From Blepharisma stoltei (lineage: Eukaryota; Ciliophora; Heterotrichea; Heterotrichida; Blepharismidae), in NCBI GenBank assembly GCA_914767885.1, contig CAJZBQ010000026.1, forward strand, positions 1-64,000: a stretch of 64,000 nt of DNA. The letters run 5' to 3'. The notes below the pieces were generated by a model. It was not told the origin of the DNA. It worked only from the letters and a program-made list of their open reading frames with translations, and searched no databases. Below are positions 1-11,000 of this stretch, piece by piece; position 1 is the first letter of the stretch; every line of letters begins with the position of its first letter. Position numbers and translations under genes: made by a program.

Positions 1-555
1 TAACACCCTAACACCCTAACACCCTAACACCCTAACACCCTAACACCCTAACACCCTAACACCCTAACACCCTAACACCCTAACACCCTAACACCCTAAC
101 ACCCTAACACCCTAACACCCTAACACCCTAACACCCTAACACCCTAACACCCTAACACCCTAACACCCTAACACCCTAACACCCTAACACCCTAACACCC
201 TAACACCCTAACACCCTAACACCCTAACACCCTAACACCCTAACACCCTAACACCCTAACACCCTAACACCCTAACACCCTAACACCCTAACACCCTAAC
301 ACCCTAACACCCTAACACCCTAACACCCTAACACCCTAACACCCTAACACCCTAACACCCTAACACCCTAACACCCTAACACCCTAACACCCTAACACCC
401 TAACACCCTAACACCCTAACACCCTAACACCCTAACACCCTAACACCCTAACACCCTAACACCCCTAACACCCTAACACCCTAACACCCTAACACCCTAA
501 CACCCTAACACCCTAACACCCTAACACCCTAACACCCTAACACCCTAACACCCTT
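1..555. repeat. telomere, (TAACACCC)n = CCCTAACA repeat, C-rich strand
   Basis: Uninterrupted 8-base repeat of about 69 units with one extra C near 465, ending at about 555 where unique AT-rich sequence begins. The C-rich strand runs inward, as expected for a left chromosome end. The CCCTAACA unit is the one known from the heterotrich ciliates Stentor and Blepharisma. The array touches the window edge, so its true length may be greater. Confidence 0.97.
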
Positions 556-1190
556 TCTTTTATAGAATAAAGATTTTTAACCTTGGAAGAGATTTGCTTA
601 ATTTTTGAGCTAAAAGTAAATTAATTTGGCTTTGACTTATTGCAGCTTTTCTTTTATAATAACTGGTTTTATATATCATATTTATTAATGAAAAATAGAT
701 GATTATCTTTATCTAATTTATCAGCATCAAGGTGCTTATGGTTTAAATATTCTTAGCTTGATGCATTAGAAATAATTATTTCGATTAGATTTTTTTCTAT
801 TTTTCTTGTTTGAAACCAAAAATCCACTGTGATTGAATTCTTGTTTTAGAATTTCTGATTTATTTTTTGATTGAAGGAGTGAACCTTATTTTAGTAGCTA
901 TCAAGGAGAGAATGCTTATATTTCATTTAAAGATTAGAATAACACTTGAGTAGCAAAAAATCAAAGAATAGAAACTTTACAATAACCGCACAGCAATCAT
1001 TATGATGCTCTTATTGATAATAATTACTCAATGATGATACACATTCTTTATGTCTATATATGTTTCCTAAATATACTAAAATTGAGCCTATATTTCAGAA
1101 AATTATATATACTGCATTAGTAAAAAGGGCATTTTTAGTATAAACAGCACATTTAATCATATTTCTGCACGAGAGAAGCAACAGTGGATT
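556..1190. other. subtelomeric AT-rich DNA, no gene seen
   Basis: No open frame of useful length on either strand even when TGA is read as Trp. I see no clear tandem repeat or hairpin here. Confidence 0.6.
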
Positions 1191-1405
1191 ATATAGAAAA
1201 GAATATATGATGATCTGTCATATTTGAAGAGTGCAGAAATTGTTCAAAAATACATAGTTTGCACAGCTGAAATGGGAAGACTAAAAAAATCCCTGTACAA
1301 GCAAGAATAGTCTCTGCCAAACCACTAGAAAGATTCCAAATCGATTTATTCAAGTTATGTATTCGAAAAATTGAATTTAACAGTGAAGCTTATTTTGGCT
1401 CATAG
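1191..1405 (+). pseudogene. retrovirus/Polinton-type integrase fragment, decayed
   Basis: Reading TGA as Trp, one frame stays open from about 1191 to the TAG at 1403-1405. It contains a CxxC pair (ECRNCSKIH) followed about 35 residues later by KPLERFQIDLFKL. This is the layout of the zinc-binding end and first catalytic Asp (the D in QIDL) of integrases of Ty3/gypsy retroelements and Polinton/Maverick elements. Upstream, another frame holds a possible His-containing segment. Nothing recognisable follows the TAG, so the remaining DDE residues are missing. It could belong to either element class; too little remains to decide. Confidence 0.5.
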
Positions 1406-2609
1406 TCAATAAAGAAATTCAAGCAGCTTATAATAAATATTTAAGGAAGTATAAAATATACATTGACTAAAAACCCTGTTATTAACAATGCAGCTACATT
1501 GGAGCTAAATATCAATAAATTATAAGAAAATTTCTAATTTTATAAAAATATAAAAATTTTGCTATTAAAATTTAACGGAAATTATAAACATTTAAAACAA
1601 AATATAACAATTATTGTATTAGTCAAGCATAGCATCTTTTCTTGAAGCCTGAACTTAAATAGCTAAAAACAATTGAATTCTAGCACAATCCTTGGATCTT
1701 TCTAACTAGAAAATAATTTGCTCATGTTTCTCGTTTAAGAAAAAGAAAGAAATACCAGAAGATGTTTTTCATTGTGTTATTATTGGATATTTTTAGCAAA
1801 CAGCTGACAGCAAACAGCTAATAAATTTGAAGATCTTGTTTTCTTGTAAGACAAAAACATTACAGAAATCTAACACAGGAGAAATATTGTTTTGGTGACT
1901 TAAAATTTTAAAAAAATATTTTACTTTGAAATACATTTCAGGAGTAATAGTTCGACGTACCAATATTTTTGTTGACTGGTCTTTACCTATAAATAACTAT
2001 TTCTTGATAAAACATACAAATAAAGCAATAAATAAGAAAAAACAATTACTACCTCTTAAAACACAGAGAAAAAAACTATTCTAAATAGTGATTTAAATTT
2101 ATTTGATTTGACGGAAATTATCCTCGAATAATATAAATATTTTAGATAGCAAACAAATGATATCTAGAAAAATACAGAATCCAAGATGAAATAAATTTTC
2201 AAATCAAAATTAAAATCAATTTTTCAATCAAACTCAAAAAATATGGAATTCGTAAGCAATGGCAAATACTGTAATGAAAGAAGAATCAACTTTTAGATAA
2301 GCATTTTTCCAATTGAGATTCTTATCAAAACTTTCTTTTCTAGTAGCTCCTATATCCAGAAAAAAGCAAAGCATGAGCAATTGGAAAGATTAATGACACT
2401 GCCAGACAAATTATAAGTATTATTAATAGAAAATACGGAATTCTTCATCACAAGAGAATATCTAGTCTTAAAAGTATTTCTTCTTAAGCCTAAATAAAAA
2501 TGTTACCATAAGAAAACCAGTTACTATGTGCCATTTTAAACGAGAAAAGTGATAACAGTATAATATATTAAAAAATAGCTATTTGCATTATAGAAAGCTC
2601 AAATTATTT
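1406..2609. other. AT-rich region, no gene seen
   Basis: Both strands are rich in stops, including TAA and TAG. No repeat or recognisable domain was found. It may be remains of the element whose integrase fragment lies just upstream, but nothing in the sequence proves that. Confidence 0.5.
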
Positions 2610-3098
2610 TCCCCACCTTTAAATTGTATTATGCCTTGCTATTATTGTGGGAGGCTTTTAGGGAAAATTCTCCACATGCCAGTAGCCTCCCACAATTATA
2701 GCAAGGCGCTATAATAAAATATTGATAAAATTTCCAGTTTAAATTGTACAAAATTTTAATGTTTTCAATAAAAAATTTTAAGATGAGAATTTTATTTTGA
2801 TATAAAAATATCTTCGATCAAATTTAATGGAGAGAGTAATATTAGAATGCATTTAACAGCTGTAACAATAAGATGATTAATTTTATTAATAAATTTTTAA
2901 TAAAAATTAAATTAAAACTTAAAAAATACATTTACGTTAGTTTTTTTTATTTTTTTTTCTCTTTAATTAGAAAAGAATTTTTATTTTAATTTAATTGAGA
3001 GAATTGACTCAATTATAAAAAATTATAGGTTATTTTTATTAAAAAAATTACTTTCCTTTAAATTGGAGCAGACATTTATAATATTTAAAGGGGAGTTA
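2610..3098. mobile_element. possible MITE, subfamily C (CTCCCC..TTTAAATTG ends)
   Basis: The left end reads TTTTCCCCACCTTTAAATTG. The right end, read as its reverse complement, begins TAACTCCCCTTTAAATATT. Both resemble the ends of the clearer subfamily C elements at 5845-6130 and 48692-48953. A second inward-facing TTTAAATTGG end near 3050 makes the exact limits uncertain; the true unit may be a 50-bp palindrome at 3050-3098. Confidence 0.35.
2628..2715. mobile_element. short palindromic MITE-like element
   Basis: Inverted arms of about 29 bp: GCCTTGCTATTATTGTGGGA on the left and, as reverse complement on the right, GCCTTGCTATAATTGTGGGA, around a loop of about 20 bp. TA dinucleotides flank the arms. 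There is no coding capacity. The same design (long arms, TA borders) is seen in the intragenic elements at 50660, 56760 and 57376. Confidence 0.6.
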
Positions 3099-3199
3099 GC
3101 TATTTATTAAATTGTCATAATTACAGCTGATATATTTTGTAAAACATTTAAAATTGAATTTAATTCTTTTTAAATCATAGAAGAAAACATAAACAATAA

Positions 3200-3493
3200 T
3201 TATAAAGATCTTCTATCTTCAAAATTGAAAACATCAGGAGTTTTTGACTCACCAGTACGGTCTAAACGTGGCGGAGAAAGCTTTAGAGGACCTTTAGGAT
3301 TCTTATTTGTGCTTCGCTTACTTAATGCTGTAGCTGCTCCTTCTATTACTTTTAGCCATATTGGAACCCCTCTAAAAACTTCTTGGGTTTTTTCATGCTC
3401 AAGACTTTGTGTTACATCTATTTCAGGGTCAATATTTGCTAATAAAATTTGCAAATCTTTGGTTGGGATTTTGTATTTTTTTGAAAGTCTCAT
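3200..3493 (-). CDS. hypothetical protein, 97 aa
   Basis: ATG start at 3493 and TAA stop at 3200 give a 97-residue, basic, mostly hydrophilic product beginning MRLSKKYKIPTKDLQ. I recognise no domain, signal peptide or membrane helix. It lies about 190 bp downstream of the F-BAR-like gene on the same strand. The opposite strand also has a comparable open frame, so coding is not certain. The codon mix and the ATG favour the minus strand. It may also be a terminal exon of something larger, but the sequence upstream of the ATG is AT-rich and stop-filled. Confidence 0.4.
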   Translation of the reverse strand: MRLSKKYKIPTKDLQILLANIDPEIDVTQSLEHEKTQEVFRGVPIWLKVIEGAATALSKRSTNKNPKGPLKLSPPRLDRTGESKTPDVFNFEDRRSL

Positions 3494-3679
3494 AATAAGC
3501 CTTTTAATTCTGGAAAATTTTATCTTAATTATATATATATAAAAATTTTTAATAGATATCCCAATATTAATATTTTTTAAAGATAAATTATTTTTTCTTT
3601 TATCAAGCCACCCTAAATTTACAAAAAATTTATATGCATAAAAGCAGCGAATATAAGCATTCTGATTATTTCCAAAATA

Positions 3680-5234
3680 TTAAATAGGATAATCAGCAAG
3701 AATGCTTTTATTCATTGTAATTAGATACATATGAAAAGCTTGCATAGTGTCACAAAACGACCCAAGCTGACAAAATGCCACATTTTCTATATGCAAACTT
3801 GTATCTTTTTCTTTTTTTATATACTTTTGACAATCCTTCATTTCGTTTTCTATCGAAAACTGTATCAAGGAACTCCATAATTCCAAATTTTCTCATATTG
3901 GGTGGCTGCACAGATTTTCCTTCAAAAATACCTTCCCATCACTATTTTCTTTATAAAAAGACTGTAAAAATGTTAAGCACTCTTTTATTGATAATAAATC
4001 CCCATCTCTTTCACATTCATTCAAAAAAGAGCTTAAAAGTTCAGTCACTAATAAAAATCCATCTTCTGTCAGCACAAAGCTGCCTTTATTTTTATACCCA
4101 TTCATGCATAGACATCAGCATTTTCTCCCAACGTTTTCTTTTATTATACAATTAAATTGTTGATAGTCCTCTGCATTTAATTTGATTCCTTGGTACGCTC
4201 TATTTAAAATTTTATCTAAATCTCGCTTATATAAGCTGCCTATTTTTCCTAAGCCTTCAATATGAAAATTGCTTGTGATTTTTTCTTTTGTGGCAAGGCT
4301 TTTGAAAAATGGGTGGGATCCTGCATAAGGCTCATAAGAAAGTTCTTGGGAGTTTTCGCTGGAACTGTCAATCGTTAGCAAATCTAAATTTTCTTTTAGC
4401 TCGAGGTTTTGAATTATTTGGGAAAAAGTCTCAATATCATATTGAAGGTTTCTTAATGCAGAAGTTTCGTATACGATAAATTTGGTAAGAGAGTCTTTGC
4501 AGGAGTCAAAAAGATTTGAGTTTTCGATTTGAAGCTCTTTTGCGAATTTTGAGGAAGCTTCATAACAAGCTGTAGTCAGATTATTATAATTTTCTATTGC
4601 ATCTATATAAAGTTTTAGCTGTTTTTCTACTTCTTTTTTGCTTTTATTTGAGATTATTTTGCTTTGGTCATTATTTGGGTCTAATTTTAATAAAATTTGT
4701 TCACAATTCGAGCAGGTTTTTCAATATTTTACTTTATACGATATCCTATATATTTTTGCATAAAAAAACCTTAATTTTTCTTAATTTTAATAAAAAATAA
4801 ATAATTTTTGATAATAATTTTATTTATTAGACCCAAAATCTTATAGAATTTTCTGCCTCTTCCAGCTGCCTTTGTTTTTCTTTGGAAATTTTATTACAAT
4901 CTCCATAAAGTTTCTTTAATGAATAATTGTAATTTTTCAGCATCATCTGCAAGGGTGGGATCACATCTGAATCTAAATTCTCAGCAAATTGCTGGGACTG
5001 ATGCGCTTTATTCAGAAAATATTTATTCATAGCTGCCCAAGCCTCATTTAAGGATCCTGACAGCTGACCGAAAGCAACCTGATTTATAATATTTTCTAGA
5101 TTGTAAGAATATGTATTCTGAAGATTCGAAATTTCTTGGAAAAGATTGATTATGCTTTCACATTCTTTTTTTCGCTCTGTGAACTGGTAGAAAAGAGAGT
5201 TTTGAGAGATGTTGTCGAGAAGATTCAAATTCAT
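3680..5234 (-). CDS. F-BAR-like domain protein, one inferred IES
   Basis: Start ATG at 5234. After removing a TA-bounded 100-nt segment (4744-4843) and reading two TGA codons as Trp (near 4110 and 3890), the frame runs to TAA at 3680 and gives about 484 aa. The N-terminal 280 residues look like an F-BAR/FCH coiled-coil domain: GSLNEAWAAMNKYF, the dense KEKQRQLEEAE helix, and KVKYWKTCSNCEQI, typical of the membrane-curving domain of FCH proteins. The C-terminal 170 residues (around HPIWENLELWSSLI) faintly recall the SBF2/KIAA0513 region. The likely role is membrane curvature or actin-linked trafficking; the partner is unknown. Domain naming is by eye, the gene model by exact frame. Confidence 0.65.
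4744..4843. other. inferred IES, TA-bounded, 100 nt, in F-BAR-like gene
   Basis: AT-rich segment with TA at 4742-4743 and 4842-4843. It contains in-frame stops. Joining at TA fuses AEAENSI to SYKVKYWK in frame, which continues the coiled coil of the F-BAR-like domain. There are no long inverted repeats. The exact TA pair is inferred from frame and domain logic. Confidence 0.6.
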
Positions 5235-5239
5235 ATTTT

Positions 5240-5844
5240 GGAAATTTTATTCTGGCGAAATATCAATTATGAAAGAATTAATTAAGAAATTTTGTATAGA
5301 GAAAGTAAAGAAAATTATTGGGTAGAAAATTAAAATAATTTGGCTGTTTGAGAAATATGATTATTTTTTGTGAAAAAGAAGGAGATAAGTGCCAAAGATG
5401 ATTTGACTATAAGAAGATGATGAATAGATAGTGCAACAAGATAGTGATATTGAAATAATTATGGCTCAGAATCATCATTACAGGTATAAGGTGCAGGAAA
5501 CTCATGAAAAAACTCATGCACATAAAGAAAAATGCTAATATTTGTTTAAAGCAATAATTTAATTACTTTAAAATTTCTATAAAAATATAATATTTAATCG
5601 AAATTGCAGTTAATCTTATCTTAAAAGCTATTTAAATGATGAAAAGAAATATCTATTGTGCTATAAGAAAGCCTAATAATATATTTATGCAGGACAAGAA
5701 ATTTCATGAAAATACCAACAATTCATATTTTTATGCTTACCCGACTTTTTTAGTTTAAAAGACTTAGCTCCAGTCGCTTCTCATAAAGTAAAAGCAGTTT
5801 CTAATGAGAAACTTAGCCCAAAGGAAAAGTTTCATAATTGTCTA
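5240..5844. other. intergenic, no gene seen
   Basis: Stop-rich on both strands. It probably holds the 5' flank of the F-BAR-like gene. No repeat or motif that I can name. Confidence 0.5.
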
Positions 5845-6130
5845 ACTCCCCCTTTTAAATTGGAAAAATACTTTTCGCTTTAATCTAAATTTGAAATAAA
5901 ACACATTGAACGGATTTTAATTTATTTTATGAAGAAAAATTCAAAAAATATTAATTCAGTGTGAAACTGTTTAAATAATTTTCTACATACGCTTCTTCAA
6001 TTTAATTAAGTCAAAGTTAATTTTATAAAACTAGTATTTTTACCTATAAAAATTTTCCTATGTAAAAAAAATTGTTCCAAATTAAATTTCCTAAAGCCTA
6101 CATTAGTACCAATTTAAAGGGAGGGGATTA
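5845..6130. mobile_element. MITE, subfamily C (ACTCCCCCTTTTAAATTGG ends)
   Basis: TA at 5843-5844 and 6129-6130 flank ends ACTCCCCCTTTTAAATTGGA and, as reverse complement of the right end, ATCCCCTCCCTTTAAATTGG. The inside is AT-rich without coding capacity. The CTCCCCC terminus is shared with subfamilies A and B described below. Confidence 0.65.
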
Positions 6131-6956
6131 AGAGGCTTTGCAGCAAATAGGGAAGAGACCAAGAGAAAAATAGTCAGTCTGTCAGAAAATGAGAACAAAG
6201 AAGATGCTACTCTGTGATGTGCTAAAAGCGAGAGACAAGGTACAAATGAAGCCATTAAACTCTAAAATAAAGCTAGTCGGAATAATCGCAGATTTGATGC
6301 AGCTATACTGATTGGCTGATACTATTGAGCTTGCAGATAACTTTTAGAGGCAAGATTTTGTGGTGAACCTGCTATTGATATTGCTAAGAGAAAGGAATGC
6401 ACTATCTAATGCTCTCTACTTAACGTGGAAAATTTGTATAACTGAAGAAGAATCAAAATAACCTTCATCATATGACTAATTAACTTGTGGCTTTTTAATA
6501 AAAATGCCTTGCTATTAATTATTCTCTTAATATTGATATTAGAGAATATGCCTCTGAATTAGATTTATGTATATATAGCTTTATCATTGCATGTGCTAGC
6601 TAAGGCGAAGGAAATCTCAGAAAACCGCCCAACATGAAAAAGACAGCATTTCCGTACATCGACCATCCTAGGAAGTCCAACATAGTAATCTAGTAATTGC
6701 AGTCAATATCAAGCAAAAGCTTGAAACTCAGCAAGATTGGCAGCTAAATGGCATATTTTTCCTAAATATTTTTTTTTTCTTGCTCTATTCAGTTAATGCC
6801 CATATAATTATAAGACTCCGATCTCTTCACAGCATCCGCAAAAATAAACTTGCCTTCTTCCTATAATCTAAAATTTCTGCTAAATCTGCAAAATAATCAC
6901 ATATTCGTTTTGCATTCACACAAATTACATTTTTAAACACCAAAAATAAAATTAAT
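6131..6956. other. intergenic, no intact gene
   Basis: Base composition between 6120 and 6480 is less AT-rich than the surroundings, and several short open stretches (for example one with GEPAIDIAKRKE) suggest worn coding DNA, but I cannot assign it. The 5' flank of the kinase gene starts near 6780 and shows no recognisable promoter element. Confidence 0.45.
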
Positions 6957-7991
6957 ATGGGAAGTGCGAAGTCTAAAGCAGTAAAATCAAAAAGTTTCAA
7001 AAAAAGTAGCTCAGTCAAAAACCCTCTCCCCAAAATAACTTTAGACGACTTCCAAGTTACCCGCTTTATAGGCTCTGGCTATTACGGAAAAGTCTATGTA
7101 GTCCGATGTGTTCTAGATGACAAAACCTATGCAATGAAAATTATGAAAAAATCAAAAATTCATGAAGAAAATAAAATCTCTCATATAAAAACTGAAAGAA
7201 AAATCCTTGGGACAGTCAAAAGCCCTTTCATATCTCCTTTAAGGTACGCATTTCAATCGAAATCCCACCTTTTTCTGGTATTAGAGTACTACAAAGGTGG
7301 AGAATTATTTTGCCATCTAAAGGAAATGAAAAGGTTCCCTGAGGAATGAATTAAATTTTACGCTGCTGAAATTGTGCTAGGCCTTCAGTCACTACATGAG
7401 CGTGGAATTGTATATCGTGACATAAAGCCTGAAAATATATTATTTGATGCCTTTGGGCATATAGCATTAATTGACTTTGGCTTAGCAAAGCAATTTATGA
7501 AGCAGTTCTCCGGAGCAGCCACATTTTGTGGGACAAGTGAATATCTGGCGCCTGAAGTTATAACTGGTGACGAATATGGTCTATCAGTCGATATCTGGAG
7601 CCTTGGAATTTTACTATATGAACTCGCGACAGGCCAAACACCGTTTTACGATATCAACGACAATACAATGTACAGAAAAGCTATTCATGATGACTTAAAA
7701 TTCCCTGAAGGGTTTTCAGCTGATTTTAAAGCTTTAATTTCTGGCTGCCTCGAAAAAAACCCTTCGCAGCGACTTACTATAAACCAAATTAAATGTCACC
7801 AATTTTTCAGCGACACCAGTTGGGACGCTATGTGGACTAAACGCATTAAGCCACCTTACGACCCCATTTCTAAAGCAATTTCTATATCAAAAATGGTAAA
7901 TCTAGAGCCAAATTTTAAGGTGACAGAGTCTACGCCTCATTCGACAGCTCAGAATTTTTCAAATTTTACTTATTCGGGCACTGCATCATAA
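6957..7991 (+). CDS. AGC-family Ser/Thr protein kinase, possibly N-myristoylated
   Basis: A 344-residue kinase with no intron or IES. After MGSAKSKAVKS (Gly2 and Ser6 fit an N-myristoylation site) come the Gly-rich loop IGSGYYGKVYVV, AMKIMKK with the ATP-binding Lys, the catalytic loop YRDIKPEN, IDFGLAK, the activation loop TFCGTSEYLAPEV and DIWSLG. The AGC tail has KPPYDP, a possible turn motif (ESTP) and a C-terminal hydrophobic motif NFSNFTY (FxxFTY). These place it near PKA/S6K/Akt-type kinases. One TGA at 7347-7349 lies in the sequence EEWIKFYAAE, where related kinases usually have any residue followed by xxFYxAE; reading it as stop would destroy the kinase. This is the cleanest proof of UGA = Trp in the window. 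ATG at 6957 is the first in frame. Confidence 0.93.
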
Positions 7992-8002
7992 TTTAATATA
8001 TT

Positions 8003-11000
8003 TTAATTATCCTGGTCAAGAATATTAACTGTCTCTATCACGAGGTCTTCTAGCACCATATCAGCCAGGTCAAGTTTTACTTGTACTTCTTCAAATTCGT
8101 ACTCTACCCAGATATTGTCTTTTTCTATTATATCGTCAGCCAGCATACTTGCTAGTCTTTCTTCTCTCATTTGTTGGACATATTCTTCGTCGAAATTCCC
8201 GCCTGTGAGGACCATGTCTTGAGTTGGCACTTTTCCAGCTTGGACGAGGCTTCATTTTTCGATGAGTGTTTTTATTTCTGAAATCATGATACTAGGGTTT
8301 TTGTGTAGATTTACGAGCTGGCGACTTGAAGTGCTCCAAGGAAGAGGAACGCCTTTAAGACCATATGGCCTATAATGATTGAAAGAGATTATAGCTGTGA
8401 AGGAAAAATTGGGAAATAAATGACTATAATGGTATTATTTTTTATAAAAAATAGAATACTGCTAATAAGATTTATGATTTTTTTATGCAAATTAGCATAT
8501 AAACTTTAAAAAAAATAAAAATATAGAAAATTAAGCTATAAATTTGTTTATAATTCCTATAGTAAGGCTTATATTTTTGCAATGCTTCATTTGTAGCATC
8601 AAAAATCATCTTATTATGGATATGCTCACATTCTGATATCATCTGTATAGTATTCGGACTCAAACATCTTTGTGAATGAGCTGCTTCACGTGGGTGCTCC
8701 AAATTAAGATAATAATTTACATTTAATACAGCTGGCGGCATTACAAATTCAGTTTCTATAGGAGTCCCTATTTTTGCTGCCTGCATTCTTGATAATACTT
8801 CTAATGCGTTTCTTTTTAATGGTTTTTTCAAATTTATAAGAAAATCATCAATATTTTTTAAAGCAAGGTCAAAAATTTCGTCAACGTATTTTTGGACTGA
8901 TAAATGGTCAGTTTGAATGGCTGGCCCTGAATATAAACTTGGCTCAGGTTTGACCTCTTCTTTTAAATTTGGATCTTCTGGGAAGGATGGTTTTGGGATT
9001 ATGTCTTCACTTATAAGCATTTGTAAAATAGATTCTGATATAATAGAGATAAGCTCAGGCGTGATTTCACGGAAAAGGTCAGGAGGCAAATGGATTTTTG
9101 CTTCAGAAGCTTCGAGTTTTAGCTCAGGAAGAGGGGTTAAAGGCTTTGATTTGTCGTCTTCGCTGTCACTGCTTAAAAATGGAGCTGAAGGTCGATCTAT
9201 AAGAGACTCTGGAGTTTGTGAGGATGGCTCTGGTGTAAGCATTTGAAGCTCGTCAAGAGAATCATTATCATGTTTTACAAAGGCGGAGGCTTCTGGGGAT
9301 TTTCCTTCTTCTATAAAGATTTCAGCTTGCTGGAGGCTGAGGATATTTTTTGGGAGCTCAAAAGATGTAATTGAAGGACCTTCACTTACCTGTGGAGAAC
9401 CCATAGGAGGATTTGGTGGGGACCTAGGGCTTTCTTCTTCAAGACTTTCAGAATCATATAAATTTCCTATTTCATTGTCTGTTTCTTTTATTACTAAATT
9501 TTAATTAAAATTGGTTTTTTAATTTTTATATAAAAATAAAGCCTAAAATCAATGATTATTGTATATTTCGTCTGATTTATACTATTTTAAGGCATTAATG
9601 CCTCGTAATTCTATTCAGTGCCTAAATATTCTAGTTAAAACCATTTATTATAATACAGTATAGTCTCAATTTCTACCAAACTTTCATTTTTTTTAATTGA
9701 GCTCGCTGAAGATTCATTTAAAAAACTCGTTTTCTGCTCCTGGGAAACTTCTTTAAGCTCCTCCAGTTCACTTATACACTCAAAGCTGTTTTTTGGTTCT
9801 TGGAAGCTTTCTTTATTTTCCTCACTTTTTAATGATTCATTTTCACTACTTTTATATGACTCATTGCTCATAATTTTTTGAATAATTTCGTCACATTCGT
9901 CAGTTTCTGTTCCAGTTTGGCCAAAGGTAGGGGATTTTATTTTTTGGGGAATTTCTGCACTGATATTGCTTAAATAAGAAGGAGCGTCACTGAATTGTTT
10001 ATCTTCATCATTTTCTGGCGCGTTTTTCATTTCTCTGACTGTTTTCAGTTTTAATAAATCCTCGCTTTCTTCGAAATTTTTGTTTTTATTTATAATATAG
10101 CAAATTAAATAAGAAAATAATAATTAATTTATCATAAAATAACTCTATTGAGCCTTGAAAAGCATAATTCTCTCATAAGTTTTTCAAGCTCGTCAGGTCT
10201 TAAGCTATCACTATCAGACTCAATATTTTTTTGAATTTTCTTGCTGAATAGTTCCATAAACTTATCAGATCCTTGAGACTCAAAATAGCTGCCCTCACTA
10301 GAGCTATCCCCGGTATATTCCCTCATATTCTGCTCTTCATTTTGCTTTAAATTTTGCTCTTTTGTCAATGCTTCTTGGACATTTGCAATATTTTCTACTA
10401 TCAAATTTGTCAAATGCAAATACCGGTTTTCTATTATTTCTGCTAACATTTTTTCTAGCTCTTTTCCTTGGCCTAGTTTTTTTGTAACTTCTTTAAGCTC
10501 TCTCAATTCTTTTTCTTTTAATTTTTGTAAATTTTGTTTTTGATTTTCTTGCCAGATTAATTGGTCTTTCAAAATGTCTTTAAATTCGTCTTTTTGATGC
10601 TTGATTTCTTCAATGTTTTTTAATTCTTCTATTAAAATAAAAAAAACATTAAAAAAATAATTAAAAAAATTGAAAAAAATTGAAAAAATTATTTTAACCC
10701 TCTATTAAGCGGTCTTCTAGATTTGTGGTACTTGTTTTTGGGCTTAAAATATTCATTAAATTTTCTGGAGGAATTTCTGAGCTGGTGTCTGATGGAGAAT
10801 AAGGAGACTCCTCAATTTGGATTTCAAGATTTTTTTTGAATTTTGATGGGTCTTTTGATAAAATTTTCTGGACTTCTTCGTCTTCATCAGCAAAATCCTT
10901 TGTGAGCCTTTTTTGGGTAAGAAATCGGCGTATATTTGCTTGGATTTTTGTCGCTGCTTGATTTTGAGTATTTGGAGAGGCTTCGCGGAGATTTTCTTTG

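Noticed and set aside
3225-3542. Plus-strand 105-codon frame
   Set aside because: Overlaps the minus-strand ORF 3200-3493; hydrophobic antisense translation of a Lys-rich frame.
6957-7991. Two separate kinase half-genes
   Set aside because: The division is caused only by a TGA that codes for Trp; the frame is continuous.
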